Shown: positions 57,122 through 64,000 of the stretch, piece by piece
Layout of the letters: each line of letters starts with the position of its first letter
Position numbering within the stretch: the stretch's first letter is position 1
NCBI RefSeq assembly: GCF_900113865.1
Contig: NZ_FOQY01000002.1
Coordinates: 248,001-312,000 of the forward strand
Direction of reading: 5' to 3'
From: Streptosporangium canum
Lineage (GTDB): Bacteria > Actinomycetota > Actinomycetes > Streptosporangiales > Streptosporangiaceae
DNA length: 64,000 bases
Notes under the pieces: model-generated
The model's database searches: none
The model's input: the letters and a program-made list of their open reading frames with translations, nothing else
Told to the model about the DNA's origin: nothing
Program-made: the position numbers and the translations under genes

Positions 57122-58089
57122 CGACCACTGCCGCCGATTCCGTACCACCAGGTTCCGTGCCGTCCGACTTCACCTCCCGGGTGAACGACCGGCTCCTCCG
57201 CCTGGCCGACGGCCTGCCGGAGCCGGTCCGGGCCCCGGTGCGTACGCTCGTGGCCGGGCCGGGCAAGTTCGTCCGGCCACGGCTGCTGGCCGCCGCCGCG
57301 GGCTTCGGCACGGCCGACCACGGCCGGCTGGTACGCCTGGGCGCCCTGGTGGAGTTGATCCACCTGGCCTCGCTCCTGCACGACGACGTCATCGACGAGG
57401 CGGAGACCCGCCGGGGAGCGCCGGCCGCGCACACGGCCGTCGGCACCGAGCAGGCCATGCTCGCCGGGCTGGCCTGCTTCGCGCTGGTGGGCACCGAGGC
57501 CGCCGACCTCGGAGAGGGCGTCGCCGGGGCCGTGAGCGCGGCTGTCGCCAGGCTCGCCTACGGTGAGCTGCTCGACGTCGAGCGCGCCTTCGACACCGCC
57601 TTCCCCCTGCCCGCCTATCTGGAGCTCGTGCAGAGCAAGACCGCCGAGCTGTTCCGGCTCTGCTGCCTGCTGGGCGCCGCCGAGGTCCGGTCCGGCCCCG
57701 GGGAGGCGGCCGCGCTCGTCCGGTTCGGCACGGCGCTCGGCGTCACGTTCCAGATCCTCGACGACTGCCTGGACCTGCGCCCGAGCCAGTCGGGCAAGCC
57801 GGTCGGCACCGACCACGCGCTGGGCCTGTTCGGCGCCCCCACCCTGTACGCGCTGCGAGCCGACAGCGGCGGGGAACTCGCCACGCTGCTGTTGTCGCCG
57901 TCGTTCAGCACCGGCGACATGCCCGAGGTGTACTCCCTTGTCGAGGCCCGTGGCGGGCTGGAGGCCGCGGCGCGGCTGGCCGCCGACTGGCACGACCGGT
58001 CGCTGGCCGCCCTGGGCGAGCTGCCCGCCGGCGGACCCCGCGACCGCTTGGCCGCGCTCGCCGCCTCGCTCCTCCAGGCCCGCTCGTGA
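57118..58089 (+). CDS. Polyprenyl diphosphate synthase (trans-isoprenyl type)
   Basis: A 323-residue all-helical prenyl synthase. The first aspartate-rich motif LHDDVIDEAETRRG (Asp89, Asp90, Asp93) and the second QILDDCLDL (Asp215, Asp216, Asp219) are both intact, with GKFVRPRL and the KTAELFRL lysine region. It should condense isopentenyl diphosphate with an allylic diphosphate to give a C20 or longer chain. Chain length cannot be assigned from the residues before the first motif (ELIHLASL) with confidence. It overlaps both neighbours by 4 bp, and the product is the plausible substrate of the reductase fusion that follows. Confidence 0.9.
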   Translation: MTTTAADSVPPGSVPSDFTSRVNDRLLRLADGLPEPVRAPVRTLVAGPGKFVRPRLLAAAAGFGTADHGRLVRLGALVELIHLASLLHDDVIDEAETRRGAPAAHTAVGTEQAMLAGLACFALVGTEAADLGEGVAGAVSAAVARLAYGELLDVERAFDTAFPLPAYLELVQSKTAELFRLCCLLGAAEVRSGPGEAAALVRFGTALGVTFQILDDCLDLRPSQSGKPVGTDHALGLFGAPTLYALRADSGGELATLLLSPSFSTGDMPEVYSLVEARGGLEAAARLAADWHDRSLAALGELPAGGPRDRLAALAASLLQARS

Positions 58090-60101
58090 CCGCGCCGCTC
58101 ACCGCCGACGTGCTGATCGTCGGCGCGGGACCGGCCGGCGCGATCACCGCCGCCGAACTGGCCCGTCACGGCCTGCGCGCCGTACTGGCGGGGGAGGAGG
58201 CGGGGGAGGCGGACTACGACCTCGTGCTCAGCGGCGCGGCCATGCGCGGCCTGGCATCCCTCGGCGCGCTGGAGGAGGTCGCCGCCCGCGTCGTCGACAC
58301 CGTCGAGCTGCGGTTGGGGCAGGGCGGCGGACATGTGCTGCCCGAGGCCGTGAACGCCGCGTGCGAGCGGCGCCACCTCGTCGGCGGACTCCGCCGCACC
58401 GCCATCGCCGCCGGAGCCATCCGGCTGCCGGGCAGGGTCACGGACCCGGAGCGGCGGGACGGCGCCTGGCACGCCTCGATCGGCGGCGCCACCGTGTCGG
58501 CACGCCACCTCGTGGTCGCGACCGGAGCTCCTTCAGGCGGCACGCCGCACGCCACCGGCCTGCTGTGCGCGCAACGGTACAGCGGGGTGAACCTGACCGG
58601 GTCGATCGTGCTGGCCCTGCCCGCGCCGCGCACCATCGATCCGGCCGAGCGGCCGACGTGCGTGTGGGCGGTGCCGGGGGCCCAGGCGGGCACCTGCACG
58701 ATCGGCGCCTCCAGACTCGGTCCTGGCGATCCTGACGAACTCCTCGAAGCCGCCCGGGCCGTCCTGGCCGAGGGGGACCGGCGCTTCGCGGGGGCCGTCC
58801 CCGCGGGTCCGCCGGTCACCGGAGTCCTCAACAGCGGGTTCGCCCCCGAGCACAGCGTCCACGACGGGCGGCTCCTGGTCGGCGACGCGGCCGGACTGGT
58901 CAACCCCTTCACCGGTGAGGGGCTCAGCTACGCCGTGCAGAGCGCTCTGCTGGCCGCCCGCGCCATCGCGGCCCATCCGGACGACCCGGACGCGGCCGGG
59001 CGGGCGTACACGCGCCGGCTGTCGGCGACGTTCGTGGGGTACTTCGAGACGGCGACGCACGCCGCCCGCCGCTACCATCTGGCCTGGCGGGTCCTGGTGG
59101 CCACGGCCGGCGACGAGCGGCCCGTCTCGGCCAAGGTCCGGCGGGCCGTGCTGACGCCGGATGGGTTCTCCGGGCTGACGGCCGCCGACCTGATGCCGCT
59201 GCCCGCACCTGACGTGGCGCTCCTGGGGCCGTTCCTGCTGGCCTGTGACGAGGTCGCCGTCAGCGCCGTCCGTAAGGAATGGCCGTTCATCGCCCGCCTG
59301 CTGATCGCCGGGGAGCACTCCCCGCACCGGCGGCTGCGCCCCGCCGCGCCGTTCTTCGCCGCCCTGCTGGCCGGTGGGAAACCGCCCGACGCCGCCTTCG
59401 CCACCCTCGCCGCCGCGATCGAGCTCGCCACCCTCGGGGCGCTGGCCTTCCTCGGCCCGATGCCCCCGCGCGCGGCGCCGGGCAGGAGGGTGGACTGGGC
59501 CGTCGCCAGCACCGTGCTGGCCGGTGACTTCCTCCTCGCGCAGGCGTCACGGCTGGTGGCGGCCTCGGCTCCGGAGGTGTCGTGGTCGTTCGCGGACTGG
59601 CTGGGCGAGCTCGCCGCGCTCCGGGCCGCCAGGGTCGACCCGGCCGGGCGGTCACGGGCCGGGGAGGTGTTCGCCGCGTTGCTGGAGTTCCCCTCCCGTG
59701 TCGGGGCGCAGCTCGGCGGGGCGTCACCCGAGACCGTCCGCGCGCTGCGGGACTTCGGCCACCACAGCGGGTACGCCTTCCTGCACGCCGAAGAGGTCCT
59801 GGCGGTGCGCGGCGAGCGGACCCGGCTGGATGTCACGCTGCCCGGAATGCTCTCCGGGCGGCTCTCGGCGATCCCCGACGTGCTTCCGGAGGTCACCGGC
59901 GCTCTTCTCGCCGGTGACCCCGGCGCACGATCGAAGGCCCTGGACCTGGCCGTGACCGCCTGCCGGGACGCGCACCGGGCGGCCCTGGGCGCCCTTGAGA
60001 ACGTCGCGCACCCGGTGTCCGCGCGCATCCTGGAGAGCTTCGTCGCGACCGTGTGCGCCCCCGGCGCGCCGGCGCCGCCGTCGTCTCCGGCCGGCGCGTG
60101 A
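58086..60101 (+). CDS. Geranylgeranyl-reductase-like flavoprotein fused to a catalytically dead prenyl synthase domain
   Basis: A 671-residue fusion. Residues 1-385 are a geranylgeranyl-reductase-type FAD enzyme: GxGxxG in VLIVGAGPAGAITA and the second FAD motif LLVGDAAGLVNPFTGEGLSY (Asp267). Residues 395-671 follow the trans-prenyl synthase fold (SPHRRLRPAAPFFAALL; STVLAGDFLLAQASRLVA; VRALRDFGHHSGYAF). Both aspartate-rich motifs are lost: the expected HDDxxD position reads LAFLGPMPP and the expected DDxxD reads AEEVLAV. The domain probably binds or positions a prenyl chain, or pairs with the active synthase next door. The start GTG overlaps the synthase stop (GTGA). Reduction of a polyprenyl chain is inferred. 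Confidence 0.8.
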   Translation: MTAPLTADVLIVGAGPAGAITAAELARHGLRAVLAGEEAGEADYDLVLSGAAMRGLASLGALEEVAARVVDTVELRLGQGGGHVLPEAVNAACERRHLVGGLRRTAIAAGAIRLPGRVTDPERRDGAWHASIGGATVSARHLVVATGAPSGGTPHATGLLCAQRYSGVNLTGSIVLALPAPRTIDPAERPTCVWAVPGAQAGTCTIGASRLGPGDPDELLEAARAVLAEGDRRFAGAVPAGPPVTGVLNSGFAPEHSVHDGRLLVGDAAGLVNPFTGEGLSYAVQSALLAARAIAAHPDDPDAAGRAYTRRLSATFVGYFETATHAARRYHLAWRVLVATAGDERPVSAKVRRAVLTPDGFSGLTAADLMPLPAPDVALLGPFLLACDEVAVSAVRKEWPFIARLLIAGEHSPHRRLRPAAPFFAALLAGGKPPDAAFATLAAAIELATLGALAFLGPMPPRAAPGRRVDWAVASTVLAGDFLLAQASRLVAASAPEVSWSFADWLGELAALRAARVDPAGRSRAGEVFAALLEFPSRVGAQLGGASPETVRALRDFGHHSGYAFLHAEEVLAVRGERTRLDVTLPGMLSGRLSAIPDVLPEVTGALLAGDPGARSKALDLAVTACRDAHRAALGALENVAHPVSARILESFVATVCAPGAPAPPSSPAGA

Positions 60102-60154
60102 CGCTCCCTCCGCCGCCGGCCCGCCGCATCCCGCAGGACGCTGGATGCGACTGA

Positions 60155-62413
60155 TCAATCGCCAGGCCTGTAGCTTTGCTCGATATGGCCCTTCAGGTCG
60201 TCGGGATAGAAATAGACGGGCCGGAGGTCGCCGCTCGCGTAGCGTTCGGCCTGGTCGTCGAAGTGCGGCGAGCGGGGATGCCCGCTCGTGCCCCCGGCCG
60301 TCACCGCCCAGGCGCGCACCTTCGGCCCGAACTCCACGACCGCCACGAAGCTGTTGCCGCCGGTGCCGTACCAGCGCTTCGTTCCAGGCCCGGGCTCCGC
60401 CACGAACGAGGCGAGGGAGCCCCATCGCGCGGAGGTGAAAGGCACCGGGATGCTCGGCTTGGCATCGTCGAATTTCTGGACGATCGCGTCGTCGTTGCGC
60501 TGAAAGCGGTTGATCTCGCCCCAGGGCACCTGCCAGCTGCCGAAATCTCGCGTCAGCCGCTCCGTCGCCGCCTCCAGCGCCGCGAGCCGCTGCGCGTCGG
60601 CGGTGTGGTCGGCCAGGTAATCCCATACCGGCAAGCCCGCGTCCTTCGCCGGCTGGGCCGAGGGTGCCCAGAGCGCCTCGCCCCAGAACACGGCCAGCGA
60701 GGTCGCGGTCGAATCCGCGCCCCAGCGGCAGTCCCAGCCGCGCAGCAGGCGGATCGGGCCGGCGAGCCTCGTCTTTCGCCGGTCGTCCCCGGGCAGCCTG
60801 TCCCACGCCGCGATCAGTCCCGGTACGAGCCGGGCGAAGGCGGTGAGGTGGGGATCGAAGGCGGCTGCGATCAGCGTCTGCGGGGTGAAGTCGCTGCGGG
60901 CGTTCAGCACCCGGATCGCCTGCGGGCCGCGCGGGTTCTCGCCGGCCTGGTCGAAATAGCGCGGATAGCCGGCGGCCTTGGGGCTGTCGGGGCCGGCCGC
61001 GGTCCAGGGCCAGTTGTTGGTGTTGAACACCCACCCATTGTTCGGATTCACCGCCTGAGGCAGGCTCCGGAGGTCGTGCAGCCCGCGCCAGCCGGTCGCC
61101 GGATCGCTGCCGTCGACGGGCTCGCGATAGTCGAAGCGATCGGTGCGGACCGGCACGAACTGCGGCATCAGGAAGGCGATCTCCCCTTTCGAGTCCGCGA
61201 ACAGCGTGTTGTTGGAGCTGTTGGCCTTGAAGCCCGCCACTTCGGCGAAGCCCGCGTAATCGCGCGCCTTGGTGCGCAGGAAGCTCTGCTGCAGCGCCTC
61301 GACGGGCCTGTTCATCAGCGCGAAGGCGATCCATCTGCCGTCCGCCTCGCGCACGATCGGGCCGTGATGTGTGGCGAAGGTGGTGAAGTCGCGGTGTGCC
61401 CGTCGGCCATCGGCGGTGCGATAGGACAACGTGATCGTCTCCGTCTTCACCGGCCGCAGCGCGTCGCCGTAGCGGTAGGAGCGGCGGCCGTCGGCCCCGG
61501 TCACGATCGTCTCGGCGAACTCGTCGACGTTGTCGAGGCCGCTGGAGGTGTGCATCCAGCCCGCGTCCGCGTTGAAGCCCTGGTAGACGAAGAACTGCCC
61601 CCAGGTGGCCGCGCCGTAGACGTTGAGCCCTTCGCCGCTGGTCACCTGCTGCTCGGAGCGGAAGAAGAGGCTGGTGTGCGGGTTGATCAGCAGCAGCGCG
61701 TGGCCGTCGCGCGTGTGGCCCGGCGCGATCGCCATGCCGTTCGATCCCCTGGGTTCGCGGAACGGCGGCTCGCGCTCCTCATCGGTCCTCGCCGCCGGGC
61801 GGTTGCCGTAGAAGGCCTCGAGGCAGGTGAGCGGCACCCGCTCGATGTCGTCGCCGATGCTGCCCTCGGAGAAGCTCAGCGCCATCCAGGGCTCGAACCG
61901 CTTGATCACGCGCGGATGCGCCTGGGGGTGTGTCGCGAGATACCAGTTCAGCCCGTCCGCCCAGGCCTGCATCAGCCGGCGCAGCCAGGCCGGGCTCTTG
62001 GCGTGATCCCTCTTCAGCGCCTCGGGGTCGACGAACAGCCGCCGGCGCAGGTCCTGCCAGATCGCACTCTCGCCCTCGGCCTCGGCGAGGCGGCCGAGGC
62101 TGATCAGGTAGTTGGTCTCGATCCGGTTGAAGTCGTCCTCGGCCTGGGCGTAGATCATCCCGAACACCGCATCGGCGTCGCTCTCGCCCACCACATGCGG
62201 GATGCCCCAGTCATCGCGGGTGATCGTCACGTGTGCCGCCTGCCTGCGCCAGCGGGCGAGATCGGGTGAGATCCGCCTGGAAGCGGCGGACATGTCGCCG
62301 GGCGGCAGCCCCACCGCGGCGGCCGCGGCTCCGGCGGCCAGTCCGGCTGCTCCGCCCAGGACGCGCCGCCGGCTCAGCCCTCCGTCCTGCGGGCGGCTCA
62401 TGAGCTGGTCCAC
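60155..62413 (-). CDS. Penicillin acylase family (S45) Ntn hydrolase, Tat-exported
   Basis: A 752-residue protein with a twin-arginine signal (GLSRRRVLGGAAGLAAGAAA). The A-chain begins ARWRRQAAHVTITRDDWGIP. The autocleavage site and nucleophile are in PRGSNGMAIAPG, where Ser224 becomes the N-terminus of the B-chain. The B-chain contains the oxyanion Asn segment (KANSSNNTLFADSKGEIAF). The length and motif order fit S45 amidases, including acyl-homoserine-lactone and aculeacin-type acylases. The precise amide substrate is not decided. It is exported folded, consistent with maturation. An internal ATG at 62401 is an alternative start. Confidence 0.9.
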   Translation of the reverse strand: MDQLMSRPQDGGLSRRRVLGGAAGLAAGAAAAAVGLPPGDMSAASRRISPDLARWRRQAAHVTITRDDWGIPHVVGESDADAVFGMIYAQAEDDFNRIETNYLISLGRLAEAEGESAIWQDLRRRLFVDPEALKRDHAKSPAWLRRLMQAWADGLNWYLATHPQAHPRVIKRFEPWMALSFSEGSIGDDIERVPLTCLEAFYGNRPAARTDEEREPPFREPRGSNGMAIAPGHTRDGHALLLINPHTSLFFRSEQQVTSGEGLNVYGAATWGQFFVYQGFNADAGWMHTSSGLDNVDEFAETIVTGADGRRSYRYGDALRPVKTETITLSYRTADGRRAHRDFTTFATHHGPIVREADGRWIAFALMNRPVEALQQSFLRTKARDYAGFAEVAGFKANSSNNTLFADSKGEIAFLMPQFVPVRTDRFDYREPVDGSDPATGWRGLHDLRSLPQAVNPNNGWVFNTNNWPWTAAGPDSPKAAGYPRYFDQAGENPRGPQAIRVLNARSDFTPQTLIAAAFDPHLTAFARLVPGLIAAWDRLPGDDRRKTRLAGPIRLLRGWDCRWGADSTATSLAVFWGEALWAPSAQPAKDAGLPVWDYLADHTADAQRLAALEAATERLTRDFGSWQVPWGEINRFQRNDDAIVQKFDDAKPSIPVPFTSARWGSLASFVAEPGPGTKRWYGTGGNSFVAVVEFGPKVRAWAVTAGGTSGHPRSPHFDDQAERYASGDLRPVYFYPDDLKGHIEQSYRPGD

Positions 62414-62669
62414 CTCTTTCGGGGTCGAGGGATCGTGCGGGGTTCACACGATCTGTGTGGTGGGGCGCGGACGCAGGGCGCCCCACCACTCGATAACCCG
62501 AAGGCGAGATCGGCACACCTCGCACCGGTCCTCCCCGGCCGAGGTTTTCGGTTGACGCGCTGCGGATGTTCCCGGCGGGCCTCGAACCGGACGGGTGCTC
62601 TGCGGCCGTTGCCGTCTCCGGCTTTCCCGCTCGGCGCCGCGTGCCGGAAAAGGAGTACGGCGTTGGCGT

Positions 62670-64000
62670 TCAGGCGGGGAAGCGCTGGTTCTTCCAGGCG
62701 GCCAGTTCGGTGGCGGCGGCCGCCAGCTGAGCGGGGGTGACGGCGGGGCCGGTGGCCGCGCCGACCACCAGGGCGGTGTGCACGGTGCCCGGTGCCGCGC
62801 CGGACGGCCTCAGCAGCAGGCGGTGGGCGGTGGGCGAGCCGGTCTCCGTCGCGATCGCCGCCGTCCCGGAGGCGGGCAGGCCCGCACGGGTGGCCACGTC
62901 ACCGACCACGACGGTGGTCGCGGCGGTGAAGGAGGCCGGCAGGTGCAGCTCGGTCGGGGCGCTCGGGGCCGTGGCGGGTTCGCGCCAGACCAGGACGCCG
63001 AAACGCCGGTCCTTGACCAGTGTGGCGATGCCCGGCATGGAGGACGGTACGGCCAGCCAGGCCCGCTGCTGCCCGGCGCCGCCGTAGCCGGACCGGGCGA
63101 GGTCCTCGTAGGCGAAGGCCAGTACGTCGCCGGCGACCGCGGAGGGGTAGAGGCGGTCCAGCACCGCCTGGTCCAGCCGGGTCGCCAAGGCGCCCGACGC
63201 GTCCGCGGCGACCACGGAGAAGTCCTCGTCGTTCCAGCCGTCGCCCTCGGTCCGCACCTTGGCGGGGTTGCGGTTCATCAGCTCGTGGTGCCGGCCGCTG
63301 TAGGCGTCCCAGTGCCACTGGGTCGAGGAGAGCACGTTTCCCCCGGCGCCGGCGGCCTGCCACCAGCTCTTGCCGGCGACCCCGGAGTCCATGGCCTGGT
63401 ACATGGCCCGGACCATCCACGGTGTGCGGTCGCTGCCGCTGCCCGACAGTTTGTAGCCGAACTCCGAGACGAAAGGCGCGGTGGCCAGTGTGCGGGCCCG
63501 GTCGCGGATCTCGTTCATCGCCGCGTCGTACACCCCGTCGGAGGCCGGCGAGGGGTCCACCGTCATGCGGGCGCCGTCGTAGAAGTGGCTGTTGAAGACG
63601 TAGCGGGTGCCGAGGGCGCCGGCCGTGGTGAGCCCGCCTTCCTCGAAGAAGCCGGTGTTCCAGAAGGCCAGGGGCTCGACGAAGGCGGGCTTGGCCGCCC
63701 ACCCCGAGGCGTCCATGGCGGCGCGGAATCGCTGGTAGAAGGGCATCAGGTAGGTTTTCTCCCACTCCAGGCCGCTCTTTCCGGAAAGGCCCCCGTCGAA
63801 GGGTTCGTTGAAGGGGTCGAACCCGATGACGGAGGCGAACTCCTGGTCCGGCAGCCGCTGCCTGATGTGGGTCATGGCGGCTGCCGCCTGCCGCAGGAAG
63901 GACTCCTGGACGCCGACCTCGCCCGCGGAGGTGCTGATGCGCCGGTTGCGCCAGAAGTCGTAGGCGGCCTGGCGGACGGCCTCGTTGGTCTGCATGTTCT
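62670..64000 (-). CDS. GH5-family glycoside hydrolase, 5' end outside the window
   Basis: The frame is open to the window edge, so the N-terminus, including any signal peptide, is missing. The catalytic acid is in FASVIGFDPFNEPFDGG (NEP motif) and the nucleophile in APFVSEFGYKLSG. A C-terminal beta-sandwich (TELHLPASFTAATTVVVGDV) follows the barrel, the layout of endoglycosylceramidase-type GH5 enzymes. These hydrolyse the bond between glycan and ceramide or related glycolipids, or act on beta-glucans. The mature enzyme is probably secreted. It ends at 62670. Confidence 0.87.
   Translation of the reverse strand, partial: NMQTNEAVRQAAYDFWRNRRISTSAGEVGVQESFLRQAAAAMTHIRQRLPDQEFASVIGFDPFNEPFDGGLSGKSGLEWEKTYLMPFYQRFRAAMDASGWAAKPAFVEPLAFWNTGFFEEGGLTTAGALGTRYVFNSHFYDGARMTVDPSPASDGVYDAAMNEIRDRARTLATAPFVSEFGYKLSGSGSDRTPWMVRAMYQAMDSGVAGKSWWQAAGAGGNVLSSTQWHWDAYSGRHHELMNRNPAKVRTEGDGWNDEDFSVVAADASGALATRLDQAVLDRLYPSAVAGDVLAFAYEDLARSGYGGAGQQRAWLAVPSSMPGIATLVKDRRFGVLVWREPATAPSAPTELHLPASFTAATTVVVGDVATRAGLPASGTAAIATETGSPTAHRLLLRPSGAAPGTVHTALVVGAATGPAVTPAQLAAAATELAAWKNQRFPA

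Noticed and set aside
60176-62269. A 697-codon plus-strand frame across the penicillin acylase gene
   Set aside because: It is antisense to a gene with a Tat signal and the SNG nucleophile; it has no motifs of its own.

Overview
This is a 64 kb piece of a high-GC actinomycete chromosome. Frequent GTG and TTG starts, many genes overlapping by 4 bp (GTGA, ATGA, TTGA), F420-type LLM oxidoreductases, a BTAD/AfsR-like regulator, Tat-exported proteins, rare TTA leucine codons and a dense mix of TetR/MarR regulators all fit a filamentous actinobacterium, plausibly of the Streptosporangiaceae. I see no tRNA, rRNA, CRISPR array, phage or intact insertion sequence. The content is accessory: secondary metabolism, secreted enzymes, one- and two-component regulators, and an unusual number of decayed genes.

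Layout. 1-2.4 kb: the end of a large unknown gene, then remnants of an IS701-type transposase, a solute-binding protein and an alcohol dehydrogenase. 1.8-3.5 kb: a TetR repressor with two identical operators, divergent from an alpha/beta hydrolase. 4.2-5.7 kb: an N-terminally truncated ECF sigma factor with a membrane-anchored partner. 6.7-10.3 kb: membrane proteins and a NarL-type two-component system. 10.4-12.8 kb: an XRE-cupin regulator divergent from a thioredoxin-reductase-like flavoprotein and a methyltransferase. 13-16.6 kb: a secreted Ig-like protein and a MarR/MFS efflux pair. 16.7-19 kb: a broken P450, an LLM oxidoreductase and gene debris. 19.2-25.8 kb: a 2194-residue secreted protein combining HAF repeats, a lipase domain and PKD-like domains. 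26-35 kb: a BTAD-ATPase regulator and a free-standing KS-AT-DH-KR-ACP polyketide synthase.

35.8-38.1 kb is the most striking part. A cytochrome P450, a 21-codon peptide gene behind a near-perfect Shine-Dalgarno, a 14-bp perfect hairpin and a SAM methyltransferase form a compact operon. The peptide is a basic leader (MRKLLRRVTGRRVNRQ) followed by AWHIW. This looks like a P450-crosslinked minimal RiPP, near the atropopeptides (tryptorubin core AWYIWY) and biarylitides, with His in place of Tyr and a shortened core.

38.1-53.9 kb holds small regulator-enzyme pairs (MarR/VOC, FAD monooxygenase, hydrolase/MarR, cupin, LLM, TetR/DUF4865, M23 peptidase/TetR, SigJ-like ECF sigma, aminoglycoside-phosphotransferase-like kinase, GbsR-like regulator). 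Between them lie pseudogenes that lost internal segments: a berberine-bridge-type oxidase, a C45 acyltransferase, an ABC ATPase fused in frame to a permease tail, and a junction of half a TetR gene with ABC remnants.

55.0-60.1 kb is a tightly coupled four-gene operon: a Tat-exported protein, a trypsin-like protease, an active-looking polyprenyl diphosphate synthase, and a geranylgeranyl-reductase-like flavoprotein fused to a prenyl-synthase fold that has lost both aspartate-rich motifs. The window ends with a Tat-exported penicillin-acylase-type hydrolase and a partial GH5 glycosidase.
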